Shown here one piece after another: positions 41,530 through 50,726 of a stretch of 64,000 nt of DNA; positions within the stretch are counted from its first letter, which is position 1, and every line of letters starts with the position of its first letter. Under the pieces are notes generated by a model. The model made no database searches and was not told where the DNA came from. It saw only the letters and a list, made by a program, of their open reading frames with translations. The stretch comes from Leucobacter insecticola (GTDB lineage Bacteria; Actinomycetota; Actinomycetes; Actinomycetales; Microbacteriaceae): contig NZ_CP049934.1 in assembly GCF_011382965.1 (NCBI RefSeq), forward strand, positions 2,418,001-2,482,000, in the 5' to 3' direction. Both the position numbers and the translations under genes were made by a program.

Positions 41530-42441
41530 CTAGCGCTCCACGTTGAAATTGAAGACGCTCGTATCGAAATGGTTGTAGGCCTCGTAATCGAGCAGGTCGT
41601 AGAGGTCGGCGCGGTGCTGCATCTCGTCGAGTTTGCCGGTGAGATGCCCCTCCTCGTTCAGCGTGTCGAGCGCGCGCCCGGTCGCCCCCATCGCGATCCT
41701 GAGCATCGACACCGGCCAAATCACAATGTTCATCCCGACATCGGCAAGCTGTTGCGCGGTAAACAGTTCACTCTTGCCAAACTCGGTCATGTTCGCGAGC
41801 AGCGGCACGTCAACGGCGGCGCGCATCGCCGCAAATTCTTCCAGTGTGCGCATCGCCTCGGGGAAGATCGCGTCGGCACCCGCGTCCACGAGCGCCTTCG
41901 CGCGATCGGTTGCGAGGGCGAGGCCAGCGGGCCCGTCCGCGGTCGCGCGAATGTCGGTGCGCGCCATGATCAGGAAGTTGGCATCGCGGCGGGCGTCGGC
42001 GGCGGCTCGAATCCGCTTGATCGCGGTGCTCTCGTCGACGACGGCCTTGCCGTCAAGGTGGCCGCAGCGTTTCGGATTGATCTGGTCCTCGATGTGCGCG
42101 CCCGCGAGGCCGGCGTCTTCAAGGGTCTGGATCGTGCGGGCCACGTTCATTGGCTCACCGAAGCCGGTGTCGGCGTCGACGATCGCCGGCAGCTCGGTCA
42201 TGCGGGCGATCTGCTGCGCACGGCCCGCAACCTCGGTGAGGGTGGTCAGCCCGATGTCGGGCAGCCCGAGGTCGGCGGACAGCACGGCGCCGGAGATGTA
42301 GACGCCGTCGAAGCTCTTGCGTTCGATCAGCCTGGCGGAGAGCGGGTTGAAGGCGCCGGGGAACCGCAGCAGCTCTCCCGTCGAAAGACGCTCGCGGAAC
42401 AGTCGCCGCTTGTCGGCGGGGGTGGTCTGTGCGTACAGCAT
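41530..42441 (-). CDS. prpB: Methylisocitrate lyase
   Basis: 303 residues of the isocitrate lyase/PEP mutase superfamily. The catalytic Cys is in PKRCGHLDGK; metal-binding DADTGFG and the start FRERLSTGELLRFPGAFNPL are typical. Splits 2-methylisocitrate to pyruvate and succinate. Start ATG 42441 overlaps the prpD stop by one base. Confidence 0.95.
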   Translation of the reverse strand: MLYAQTTPADKRRLFRERLSTGELLRFPGAFNPLSARLIERKSFDGVYISGAVLSADLGLPDIGLTTLTEVAGRAQQIARMTELPAIVDADTGFGEPMNVARTIQTLEDAGLAGAHIEDQINPKRCGHLDGKAVVDESTAIKRIRAAADARRDANFLIMARTDIRATADGPAGLALATDRAKALVDAGADAIFPEAMRTLEEFAAMRAAVDVPLLANMTEFGKSELFTAQQLADVGMNIVIWPVSMLRIAMGATGRALDTLNEEGHLTGKLDEMQHRADLYDLLDYEAYNHFDTSVFNFNVER

Positions 42442-43967
42442 TAGAAGAGTCCCTTCGGGCTCGGGGCGGCCTCGAGCAGCCCCGGCTTCGCGATAATGGT
42501 CAGCTCGGTGACCTCGGCGGGGGTGAGTTCAGGAAGCCGCTGCACGAGGTCGAGGAAGCGCTCAATTTCGGCGGCTTCGAGCACGGGCTCGGCGAGCAGG
42601 CGGAACTTGGCGATGTAGTTTGCGCGCGCAAACGGCCTCGCACCGAGCGGGTGTGCGTCCGCGACGGCGATCTCGTCGACGACGGTCGAGCCGTCTGCGA
42701 GGGTGATCTCGACACGACCACCAAACGCCTTCTCGTCGGGGTCGATGGAGTGGTAGCGGCGGGTCCACTCGGCATCTTCTGCGGTGGTGATCTTGTGCCA
42801 CAGCGCCACCGTATCCGCGCGCCCGGCACGCTCGGGGGCGTAAGAGTCGACGTGGTGCCAGCCGCCGTCCTGCAGCGCGACCGCGAAGATGTACGGGATC
42901 GAGTGGTCGAGCGTTTCGCGGGTCGCCTTCGGATCGTACTTCTGCGGGTCGTTCGCGCCGGAGCCGATGACGTAGTGGGTGTGATGGCTCGTGTGCAGCA
43001 CAATGCTCGCAATGTTCGCAGGATCGCCAAGCTCGGGGCGCTCGCTGTGCAGTTTGCGCGCGAGATCGATCCAGGCTTGGGCCTGATACTCGGCCGAGTG
43101 CTCCTTGGTGTAGGAGTCGAGGATCGCGCGCTTCGCTTCGCCGCGGGCGGGCAACGGCACCTCGTAGGCGGCATCCGGGCCGTCGAGCATCCACGCGATC
43201 ACGCCGTCTTCGCCCTCATAGATCGGGCTCGGTGAGGTTTGTCCGCGCATCGCGCGGTCCACGGCTTCAACCGCCATCTTGCCGGCGAATGCGGGCGCGT
43301 GCGCCTTCCAGGTGGAAATTTCGCCCTTGCGACTCTGCCGCGTCGCCGTGGTCGTGTGCAGCCCCTGGCCGACCGCCTGGTAGATCGTTTCGACGTCAAG
43401 CCCGAGCAGGGTGCCGATCCCCGCTGCCGCGGAGGGGCCGATGTGGGCAATGTGATCGATCTTGTGCTTGTGCAGGCAGATCGAACGCACCAGATCCATC
43501 TGGATTTCGTAGCCGGTCGCGATCCCCCGTACAAGCGCCGCACCGTCTGCGCCGACGTGCTGGGCCACGGCAAGGATCGGCGGAATGTTGTCGCCGGGGT
43601 GCGAGTATTCGGCCGCGAGGAAGGTGTCGTGGTAGTCGAGCTCGCGCACAGCGACGCCGTTCGCCCACGCTGCCCACTCGGGACTCGTCTTGTCACTGAT
43701 GGCGCAGCCGAAGATCGTGGATCCTGAGCCACCGGTCGAGACGGGGTGGGCTTGCGCCTGCGCCCGTGCCGACACGATCGGCGCGCGGGTCAGCGATGCC
43801 GCCGCGACGGATGCGTTGTCGATGATGCGGTTAATGATCATGTCAACGACGTCTGCGTCGACGGGCACGGGGTCAGCAGCGACCTCCGCGATTTTCCAGG
43901 CGAGCTGTTCTTCGCGCGGCAGGGTTTCTTCGCTCTTGTAGACACGAACGTGGTGGTTGACGGTCAT
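42441..43967 (-). CDS. prpD: 2-methylcitrate dehydratase
   Basis: 508 residues, MmgE/PrpD family. The family core ([40 protein letters not shown], and SCWKAH-like [20 protein letters not shown]) is intact. Dehydrates 2-methylcitrate. It overlaps the regulator gene by four bases, so the order of transcription is GntR regulator-prpD-prpB-prpC. Confidence 0.95.
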   Translation of the reverse strand: MTVNHHVRVYKSEETLPREEQLAWKIAEVAADPVPVDADVVDMIINRIIDNASVAAASLTRAPIVSARAQAQAHPVSTGGSGSTIFGCAISDKTSPEWAAWANGVAVRELDYHDTFLAAEYSHPGDNIPPILAVAQHVGADGAALVRGIATGYEIQMDLVRSICLHKHKIDHIAHIGPSAAAGIGTLLGLDVETIYQAVGQGLHTTTATRQSRKGEISTWKAHAPAFAGKMAVEAVDRAMRGQTSPSPIYEGEDGVIAWMLDGPDAAYEVPLPARGEAKRAILDSYTKEHSAEYQAQAWIDLARKLHSERPELGDPANIASIVLHTSHHTHYVIGSGANDPQKYDPKATRETLDHSIPYIFAVALQDGGWHHVDSYAPERAGRADTVALWHKITTAEDAEWTRRYHSIDPDEKAFGGRVEITLADGSTVVDEIAVADAHPLGARPFARANYIAKFRLLAEPVLEAAEIERFLDLVQRLPELTPAEVTELTIIAKPGLLEAAPSPKGLF

Positions 43968-44602
43968 TGCGATCCTTCCCGGATGGACTCCAGAATTGAG
44001 GTCAAGGCGTTGTGCAGGTGGACGTGGGTGGCGTGGGCGGCGAGGCCTGCGTCACCGTCGGCGATGGCGCGTGCGATGAGGCTATGCTCAGCCACCGACA
44101 TTTGTAGGCGGGCGTGGTTGTCGCGGGCCAGGCGGCGTGCTCTCGCCAGGTGGGTGCGGATCGTGCGCAGGCCCTGGGTGAGATAGGGGTTGTCAACGGC
44201 GGCATCGATCGCGGCGTCGAAGTCCGCGATGAGGCCGTAATACGCTTCGACGGCGCCGTCATCTTCGATCGCGGTGGTCTCGAAGGATCGCGCAAGCTCC
44301 TGGAACACTTCGCGTTCGGGCCGGGCTGCTGCGATGCGTGCGGCGGTCTCCTCGAGAGCGCGGCGGGTGACGAAGAGCTTCTGAATGTCTTCGGCATCAA
44401 ATTCGGTGACGACAGTGACTCTCGGGGATTGCTGGGCGATCAGACCGTCGGCTGCGAGGCGTCGGATAGCCTCGCGCATGGGGGTGCGGCTGACGCCAAG
44501 ACGGGTCGCCTGTTCGACCTCGCCGAGCACCGCGCCCGGCCGCAGGATCCCGCGCTGGATCTCATCAAGCAGCACGGAATATGCTCGATCGCTCGCTCGC
44601 AT
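43964..44602 (-). CDS. GntR family (FCD) regulator of the prp operon
   Basis: 212 residues from ATG 44602, which follows GAGGAGGG. The winged helix is at about 10-75 ([20 protein letters not shown]), and the all-helical FCD ligand-binding domain follows, with the usual metal-binding Asp/His positions partly visible ([20 protein letters not shown]). First gene of the prp operon; likely binds a methylcitrate-cycle intermediate and the TGTATACA sites upstream. Control of prp by an FCD-type GntR instead of a PrpR sigma-54 activator or MerR-like factor fits an actinobacterium. Confidence 0.88.
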   Translation of the reverse strand: MRASDRAYSVLLDEIQRGILRPGAVLGEVEQATRLGVSRTPMREAIRRLAADGLIAQQSPRVTVVTEFDAEDIQKLFVTRRALEETAARIAAARPEREVFQELARSFETTAIEDDGAVEAYYGLIADFDAAIDAAVDNPYLTQGLRTIRTHLARARRLARDNHARLQMSVAEHSLIARAIADGDAGLAAHATHVHLHNALTSILESIREGSQ

Positions 44603-44626
44603 GCACCCTCCTCGGTTCACCTCCAA

Positions 44627-44685
44627 TGTATACACAAAGGGTGAAAATGTACAGAGAATCGAGGAAATGGCTAATTATGTATACA
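44627..44685. promoter_or_regulatory. Two TGTATACA operator-like sites upstream of the prp operon
   Basis: Perfect 8-bp palindromes TGTATACA at 44627-44634 and 44678-44685, 51 bp apart, with a partial match TGTACA at 44648-44653. GTATAC cores are typical for FCD-GntR proteins. They lie 25 and 76 bases before the regulator start, which suggests autoregulation. Confidence 0.7.
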
Positions 44686-44729
44686 AATCGGTGACCTGGG
44701 TGCGCGGTGGCAGCTGCCGACCCGAGGAT

Positions 44730-45578
44730 CTACCAGTCGCTCCCGATCGATCCCACCGCACTCGACCACTGCGCCGAGTCAGCCGGGCACAGGTGCGAGG
44801 TGCCGGTGACCACCAACTTCATGAGTCCGGCCACAATTTCTGTGCGTTGCGCTTCAGTTCCGCTGCCGGCCACAACCCCGATTAGCGGGCTTGTCGCCGC
44901 GTGCAGACGAACGGTTTCTACCGTCATGGTGTGGCCGTTCAGGATCGAACCCTCACAGGCGTCGAGGGCAAGGGCAAGGGCAATCGACTCGGTTTGCACA
45001 TCCCACACGCCGCCGTTTTGTTCAACTTGGGCACGCGCTTCCGCAACAAAGGCCTGCTGCGCGGGGGTCTTTGCGGCCAGCAGTGAGCCGTCGATGGGCT
45101 GTTGCTGATCCTGCATAAACTGATCGCGTTCTTCGAACAGCGCATTGAAATCAGGGGTCGAATACTCTTCTTCGTCGCTGGTGTCGGGTTTCTGGGTGGG
45201 AGCTGGCTTCGCGGCCTCCGTTGAGGTGGGTTGATCATTGTTGGAGCTCAGCAGGAGCGGCACGGTGGCTGCGGTGGCGACGCCGAGCGCCGCAACCGTG
45301 GCGACGGCGGCGATCAACACGATTTTTGTCGTCCGCGGCATCTTGCGGCGCGGGGCCTGCGCAGCCGGATCCTGAACCTGCGGGGCGTGCGCCGCCGGAT
45401 CCTGCAGCTGCAGGGCGTCCGTCGCCGGATCCTGCAGCTGCGTTTGAACCGCTTGTTCAGCGGGAGCGTAGTGTTCCGTCCACTGCTGACCGTCCCACCA
45501 CCGTTGGCCGCCAGCGTCGTCCGGGTACCAGCCGGCCGGAACCGCGCTGCTGTCTCCTCCACCAGGATTCTCATTCAT
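44730..45578 (-). CDS. DUF2510 membrane-anchored protein with decapeptide repeats
   Basis: 282 residues from ATG 45578. The N-terminus has the DUF2510 motif PAGWYPDDAGGQRWWDGQQW. Three tandem units of about ten residues follow (LQDPATDALQ, LQDPAAHAPQ, VQDPAAQAPR), then a single transmembrane helix (about 93-115), a Thr/Pro/Glu-rich linker and an extracytoplasmic alpha-helical domain with two cysteines (DACEGSIL and SHLCPADS) in a pattern like the DUF732 fold. No enzyme motif is seen. Confidence 0.75.
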   Translation of the reverse strand: MNENPGGGDSSAVPAGWYPDDAGGQRWWDGQQWTEHYAPAEQAVQTQLQDPATDALQLQDPAAHAPQVQDPAAQAPRRKMPRTTKIVLIAAVATVAALGVATAATVPLLLSSNNDQPTSTEAAKPAPTQKPDTSDEEEYSTPDFNALFEERDQFMQDQQQPIDGSLLAAKTPAQQAFVAEARAQVEQNGGVWDVQTESIALALALDACEGSILNGHTMTVETVRLHAATSPLIGVVAGSGTEAQRTEIVAGLMKLVVTGTSHLCPADSAQWSSAVGSIGSDW

Positions 45579-45649
45579 ACGCCCTAATCTACCCCCCACA
45601 GCGCCCGCCAGACACCAGCGCACGGGACTACCTGCGCCACGGCGAGCAC

Positions 45650-47284
45650 TCAGGCCGCGACCGCCGAGCTTTCTCCGGGAAACACCCCGGAGGGAACTGA
45701 TCCAGCAGCAGCAGCAGCGAAGCGCTTGGGCGGCGGCGCAATACCCGACCAGGCGTACTTCTGCGCCAGCCGCCTCGGGAGCGCAAACTGGTGCCCGCCG
45801 GGGTCGTGCAGCACGAAGTCATCAAGATCATTCCGGGTGATCCGCCAGCCACCGTGGTGCAGTTGCATATGGTGGAAGCGGCACAGCAAGATTCCACGGT
45901 CGATATCGGTTCGGCCGCCGTCTTTGCTCCAGGAGTCGATGTGATGCGCTTCGCAATACGAGGCGGGCCTGTCGCAGTCGCGCCAGCGGCAGCCTCCATC
46001 TCGAATCGCGAGCGCGACGCGCTGCTGGGAAGTGTACAGTCGGGATCTTCGACCGAGGTTGAGGGGATTCCCGATGTGATCTGTGGTGACGGTTAGGGTG
46101 CCGACCGTGCACGCCTGTTGAGAAGCCACCCAGGCTGGAATCACCTGCGTGTCGTCCTCGGTGAACGCTGCACTCGCCGTCGCTTCTGGGAGGATCCGCA
46201 CGAGCCGCACACCGGGCTGTCGGACCCCAAAGACCGTCTCAGCGTCGGCCAGCGTGCCCGCGCGCATCACATCGAGGAACAGGTCAAAGGCGAGCTGATC
46301 ATTGGTGCGAGGGTCGTTCATGAGATCCTGAGCCTTCGCGCGTTCCGCGGGATCCACGAACCTGGGGCCACCCCGCCGCGGGCGCATCGCAGCGTCAAAC
46401 GCGGAGCGCACCCACGCGGCAGAAAGATCGTCAAACACGATGCTGCCTCGCGTAATGCCCTCGCGGTCGGTCCACATGCGAAAGGACCTCGCCTCGTGCC
46501 GCGCGAGATAGCGCTGCTCCGCGCCGACGGGATCGAGCAGGTCGCGGATCGACCGCGCTGACTTCGCAAGTTCCTCGACGGTCACCCGTTCGGCTTCACG
46601 AATCAGATCTGCTGCCGCGAGCGACCATGCCGCCTCGTGCTCAGCACTGCTCGCACGATCGCTCCCGAGTGGCGGTTCACCGAGGCCGCGGGCGATTGCA
46701 TCGTGCTGCGTCGCGGAGATCGTCCCCGTGAGCAGCGCGCTCATGAGCGGCGCGTGCCACGGCTGGCGCTGCGGGTTCTCGGCACCGCCATTGGAATCAC
46801 CGCGGCTGGGATCGACCTGCCCACCAAGATCTGCCGACTCAGCATGATCCCCTCCGCCGATTCCTTCCCCCACACCCGGCGCACCCGAAGCACCCGACAC
46901 ACCAGGGACACCCGAGACACCCGAAGCACCCGAGGACTCCGGCACATCAAACAAAGATTCGCCCACTCGAACCTGCCGCGCAGCCTCAGCACGACTCACC
47001 CGGGCCAGTTGCTGCACCAACGCCACGGCATTGCGGTGACCGCGGGACTGCGCCAGCCCCGAATGCCCCTCGGCCCTGCGCGAGCGTTGTGCGACCACAC
47101 CAGCCGCTGCCGTGCGCAAGCGCTCTGCCAACTGACCAAGGCCCGAGGCAAGATCAAGCAGGGTCACGACCTCCGCATCATTCAGGTGGTCAACGGCCGC
47201 GGGCAGCACCGCTGGATCCTCAACCACGCCCACCAAATCACGGATCGACTGGACCCGTGATGCGACGTCGGCGAAGAATTCCAT
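45650..47284 (-). CDS. DUF222/13E12-type HNH endonuclease domain protein
   Basis: 544 residues. A long helical DUF222 region (about 20-420) precedes a C-terminal HNH domain: CRWRDCDRPASYCEAHHIDS, then GGRTDIDRGILLCRFHHMQLH. The Cys pairs and HH...H residues needed for metal binding are intact. Actinobacteria carry many paralogues, and these genes are often targets of group II-type or inteinless mobile elements; cellular role unknown. A Ser/Gly/Pro-Val tract near residue 120 is encoded by a 9-bp minisatellite at about 46870-46935. Confidence 0.9.
   Translation of the reverse strand: MEFFADVASRVQSIRDLVGVVEDPAVLPAAVDHLNDAEVVTLLDLASGLGQLAERLRTAAAGVVAQRSRRAEGHSGLAQSRGHRNAVALVQQLARVSRAEAARQVRVGESLFDVPESSGASGVSGVPGVSGASGAPGVGEGIGGGDHAESADLGGQVDPSRGDSNGGAENPQRQPWHAPLMSALLTGTISATQHDAIARGLGEPPLGSDRASSAEHEAAWSLAAADLIREAERVTVEELAKSARSIRDLLDPVGAEQRYLARHEARSFRMWTDREGITRGSIVFDDLSAAWVRSAFDAAMRPRRGGPRFVDPAERAKAQDLMNDPRTNDQLAFDLFLDVMRAGTLADAETVFGVRQPGVRLVRILPEATASAAFTEDDTQVIPAWVASQQACTVGTLTVTTDHIGNPLNLGRRSRLYTSQQRVALAIRDGGCRWRDCDRPASYCEAHHIDSWSKDGGRTDIDRGILLCRFHHMQLHHGGWRITRNDLDDFVLHDPGGHQFALPRRLAQKYAWSGIAPPPKRFAAAAAGSVPSGVFPGESSAVAA
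46870..46935. repeat. 9-bp minisatellite inside the HNH gene
   Basis: About seven imperfect units of ACCCGAAGC/ACCCGACAC on the plus strand encode the SGASGVSGVPGVSGASGAPG tract on the minus strand. Unit number is likely to vary between strains. Confidence 0.7.
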
Positions 47285-47414
47285 GCCTCAATTCTCCCAT
47301 TGGAGCGCATGGAACACCTAGGGATAACTCCCGTAATTTCAACGAATTTTGGGGCCTGTGAGCGAGTATTGAAAGGTTCGAAGAGCGGGCCCATCAGGGC
47401 GAGTCGCGCGAGGC

Positions 47415-48316
47415 TTAGATCTCCGCGATCACAATTTTCTTCATCTCGAGAAGGTGTTGAAACGCGTTCGGCCGCTCCATCAGCTCCCCCATGTTCGCGG
47501 GCACGATCTGCCAGCTCACACCGAACTTGTCTGCGAGCCACCCGCACTGCTCTGCCTCCGGCACGGCGGACAGCGCGCCCCACAACCGGTCGATCTCGGC
47601 TTGATCCGCGCAGGCTACCTCAAGGGACATGCCGCAGGTGAAGCTGAAGTCTTGTTCGACGACGGTGTCCATTGCCGTGAACCATTGCTCGCCGATCCGA
47701 AAATCGCTAAACATCACCGCGCCCGCCGCCGCGGCCCCGAGTCAACCTCGTAGGGCACACGCATTCCCAACTCTGCATCGGGGAAGACCTGTATGTAATA
47801 GTCCACGGCTTCCGCCGCGCGATCCTGCACCGGCCCACCAAACAACAGCGACGGCATTACAAAGGGCCGCACCTCCCCCGAGGCATCGCTCAAGATCAGC
47901 TGCCACGTCACACCGTAGCGGTCCTGCACCCACCCGAATCGCGGACTGAAGGGGTATTCCTGTAGCGGCATCAGGACCGTGCCACCGTCAAGGAACGCGG
48001 CCCACACCGCGTCGAGTTGCGCCCTCGCCGCCATGGCATCGTCGCCGAAGAGGATCGGATCAAAATTGAGCATCAGCGAGATCGAAGGGTTCGGTGTGAA
48101 TTCAGGGCCAGCGTTGATGAGGGTCAACCGCATCCCGTCCAGGTCAACGGCGACCGTGAGCGGTTCGCCTGCGAGCGACTGCTGAAAATCGAGCAGCCCC
48201 TCGTGTGGGTATCGAGACTCCACCCAACTGCGCGTATTCGGAAACACGCTCGCATAAAACTGACCGACCGCTTCAGCATTACCGTTGCACCAGATGTTTG
48301 TGACGATGTTCTGCAT
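47415..48316 (-). CDS. Two-domain VOC/PhnB-like protein, one frameshift
   Basis: About 300 residues with two glyoxalase-fold (PhnB/3-demethylubiquinone methyltransferase-like) halves. Each half has the pattern FSPRFGWVQDRYGVTWQLIL and CGWLADKFGVSWQIVP. The frame breaks opposite 47735-47738; adding one G gives YEVDSGAAAAGAVMFSDFRI and joins them. These proteins have no proven activity; they often lack the full metal site of glyoxalase I. Confidence 0.85.
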
Positions 48317-48486
48317 GATCTTCTCCTTTGCGCGGACGCCGCTATGCGTTCAGTATCCGCCCACCCGGAGACCGAACGCAAGGGTCATGAGCGGGCGATG
48401 CCGGGTCACACATGCGCTTCGGGATCCTGTCGCCCACGACGACCAAAAGTAAGGAGAAACCGAATAAGTAAGTAGAAAATGTCTCT

Positions 48487-48502
48487 GTCGAAAATTTTCG
48501 AC
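48487..48502. promoter_or_regulatory. Perfect 16-bp palindrome before the AbrB/PIN pair
   Basis: GTCGAAAATTTTCGAC lies 36 bases upstream of the antitoxin ATG and just before a possible -10 (TAGGGT). AbrB-type antitoxins usually repress their own operon through such sites. Confidence 0.75.
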
Positions 48503-48538
48503 GTAGGGTACCATGGAATCCAGAACCAAGGAGGCATC

Positions 48539-48814
48539 ATGCCAGTCGCCACACTGTCAAGCAAAGGCCAGATCACGATCCCCCAAGAAATTCGCAGAGA
48601 CCTCGAGCTCGACACCGGGTCACAAGTGATGATCATTAAGGTCGGGGCTGGCCAGTATCGCATCATGGCGCGCAACAGCTCCATCGAAGACCTCGCGGGC
48701 ATTCTGTACGATCCAACTCGTCCCACAATGTCTATCGAGGAGATGAATGAGGCTATCGCGGACGGCGGCGCCGAGAGCGGAATGCGTGGCATGAACCCGG
48801 CGAGGCTCGGATGA
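48539..48814 (+). CDS. AbrB/MazE-type antitoxin
   Basis: 91 residues from ATG 48539 behind AAGGAGG. The N-terminal swapped-hairpin motif VATLSSKGQITIPQEIRRDL is typical AbrB. The C-terminal part (SIEEMNEAIADGG) would wrap the toxin. It overlaps the PIN gene by four bases (ATGA). Confidence 0.9.
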   Translation: MPVATLSSKGQITIPQEIRRDLELDTGSQVMIIKVGAGQYRIMARNSSIEDLAGILYDPTRPTMSIEEMNEAIADGGAESGMRGMNPARLG

Positions 48815-49227
48815 CAATACTCAACGAATCCCTCACTGGAATCGATACCAATGTCCTGCTGCGGTACCTCCTCAAAGACGACGCCAAGCAGTACGCTGTC
48901 GCCAAGGAGTTTTTCGCCTCATTGTCGCCATCGAACCCTGGATTCATCACACAAGTAACCCTCGCAGAAACGTACTGGGTACTCGCAAAGAGCCAGAAGC
49001 TCCCCAAAGCCACCTGCCTGGCCATCATCGGTCAGCTCGCACGCTCCCCGGTGATTGAGTTCGATGACGGGGAGGGAGTGATGCGGGCGATCATCCTCGC
49101 CGAGGAGGGTGCAGACTTCGCGGACGCGCTCATTGAGGGCGCAATGGGCCTCTTCGGGGTGACCGAAACGGTGACCTTCGATCAACACGCGGCAAGCGCC
49201 CTCGGCTGGCGCAACCTCAATGACTGA
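48811..49227 (+). CDS. PIN-domain toxin (VapC family)
   Basis: 138 residues. The acidic metal site is visible: D12 in GIDTNVLLRYL, Glu in TLAETYWVL and the Asp of DFADALI; a last Asp is in TFDQHA. VapC toxins cleave tRNA or rRNA. Forms a classical coupled pair with the AbrB-type antitoxin. The stop overlaps the start of a broken methyltransferase gene. Confidence 0.92.
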   Translation: MTILNESLTGIDTNVLLRYLLKDDAKQYAVAKEFFASLSPSNPGFITQVTLAETYWVLAKSQKLPKATCLAIIGQLARSPVIEFDDGEGVMRAIILAEEGADFADALIEGAMGLFGVTETVTFDQHAASALGWRNLND

Positions 49228-49905
49228 CCCGCCAACTGACCTCGAGTACATAAGCCTTGGGCAGGTCGCGGGCGCCTATTCCGCGAGAGCCACGTAATAC
49301 ACTGAGGCAGTCGGAAAGATTGAACACGCTGCAGCACAAGACCGCGAGCACATTCTGCAGTGGGCCCAGAGTATTGAGGGGCCGATTCTCGATGTGGGGT
49401 GCGGTCCCGGGCAGTGGACTGACTTTTTGCGCAGAGCTGGAATTAGCATTCGAGGCATCGACCCCTCCCAAGCGTTTATTACACAGGCGCGCATTCACTA
49501 CCCGAGAGCAGGTACGGTGTGGGTCAGGCTGAGAACCTCGGTGTCGCAACCGCGAGCCTGGCTGGAATACTGGCCTGGTACTCGCTCATCCACACCCCAC
49601 CAGCGGTCATTGATCGCGCTCTCGCGGAGTTTGCTCGCGCCATTCGACCGGGAGGCTCCCTCCTCATTGGCTTTTTTGCAGGAACCCTCGAGGCCCCCTT
49701 TGAACACGCCGTGACGCCCGCCTACTACTGGTCAACGCCTGCGCTCTCGCAGAGACTCATGCGCGCGGGATTCACCCCGACCGAATCGGTAACCCGAAGC
49801 GATGTGGGGTCCCGTCCGCACGGCGCGATCGTGGCACGACGAGAGCACTCACGCTCACCGGCGCTCGAACCTACTTCGATCCCGCCCCGAGACCGAAACG
49901 CGTGA
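49220..49905 (+). pseudogene. Class I SAM-dependent methyltransferase, broken by a stop codon and a frameshift
   Basis: About 228 residues would be encoded. SAM motif ILDVGCGPGQWTDFLRRAGI, IRGIDPSQAFI and the later WYSLIHTPPAVIDRALAEFA identify a methyltransferase_11 type protein. Codon 26 is TAA (49295-49297) in the same frame as the SAM motif, where homologues have residues such as Glu (TAA would need a change to GAA). A second break at 49511-49512 is repaired by one G (PRAGYGVGQAENLGVATASL). The second resembles the other run errors; the first does not, so the gene may be truly dead, or it may start downstream of the stop. Confidence 0.75.
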
Positions 49906-50593
49906 GCTCTTCCGCAATAATGAAGCTATAGAGCTTGCCGGGCGCCGAAACCATCTTGTTGAACTGCCCAAAGATCTCAAAGGCTATCGCACCGTGTAGG
50001 CGAGACCATGCCTCTACTCCCATCAGCACCAGTGTGTCGGGCACATCCAAACCAAAGTCCTGACGCAACTGCGAAACCGACGGTCCCGCCTCGGTGAGAC
50101 TCGGCGTGACAGCGGGACGAATCCCCTGCTGATACGCGTCACGCAGCACAGCAAACAGCACCAGGCCCACTCGGGAGGCGGAGGCCACAGTGTCTTGCGG
50201 CGCACTGTAACCCGGAACCGGGGATCCGAAGATCAGGGCATACTGGTGGGGATTCTTCTGACCCCACTCCCGCATAGCGTGCGCGGCGGCCGTAAATCTT
50301 GCCGCCAGCTCGGAGCGCGGAACACCCGCCTCCGCCGATTCCACATGTAGGCCGAGCGCGTCATACGCCTCAATAATCAGCACCGTCAGCAGCGCATCGC
50401 GGCTTACGAAATAGCGATAGATCGCGGAGGAGACGAGGCCACACTCACGCGCAATGGCGCGCAGAGACAGGCCGGCCGCGCCAACCTCCCCCAGATGCCG
50501 CCGTGCGACCTCTAGGAGTTCCTGTTGTTTGCGATCCCGCGCAATCTTGCGGGGGGTCTGCTGCGCGGATTCGCCCGCATCAGTCACACGCAT
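49871..50593 (-). CDS. TetR family regulator with WHG-type C-terminal domain
   Basis: 240 residues. The helix-turn-helix lies at about 33-62 (LSLRAIARECGLVSSAIYRY, with FVSRDALL). The ligand domain has the WGQKNPHQYALIFGSPVPGY stretch of the TetR_C WHG group. Divergent from the NAD-dependent reductase gene and 82 bases from its repeat-like operator. The 3' end overlaps the broken methyltransferase by 35 bases, tail to tail. Confidence 0.88.
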   Translation of the reverse strand: MRVTDAGESAQQTPRKIARDRKQQELLEVARRHLGEVGAAGLSLRAIARECGLVSSAIYRYFVSRDALLTVLIIEAYDALGLHVESAEAGVPRSELAARFTAAAHAMREWGQKNPHQYALIFGSPVPGYSAPQDTVASASRVGLVLFAVLRDAYQQGIRPAVTPSLTEAGPSVSQLRQDFGLDVPDTLVLMGVEAWSRLHGAIAFEIFGQFNKMVSAPGKLYSFIIAEELTRFGLGAGSK

Positions 50594-50663
50594 TCACCCC
50601 TTATTGCCGCATTCGCCGTCGTAGCACTTCGTCCATTATGCCCCACACCAAAACACAACTCAG

Positions 50664-50720
50664 AGAGCACTGCTCTTGCAACAGCGCACACTCCTCGTTA
50701 AACTGAGTGAGCACCGCTCT
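50664..50720. promoter_or_regulatory. Two operator-like palindromes between TetR and reductase genes
   Basis: AGAGCACTGCTCT (50664-50676) is a near-perfect palindrome; TGAGCACCGCTCT (50708-50720) is a related copy 44 bp away. The second ends seven bases before the reductase start codon, so binding would block its promoter or ribosome-binding region. Confidence 0.65.
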
Positions 50721-50726
50721 CCCAAC

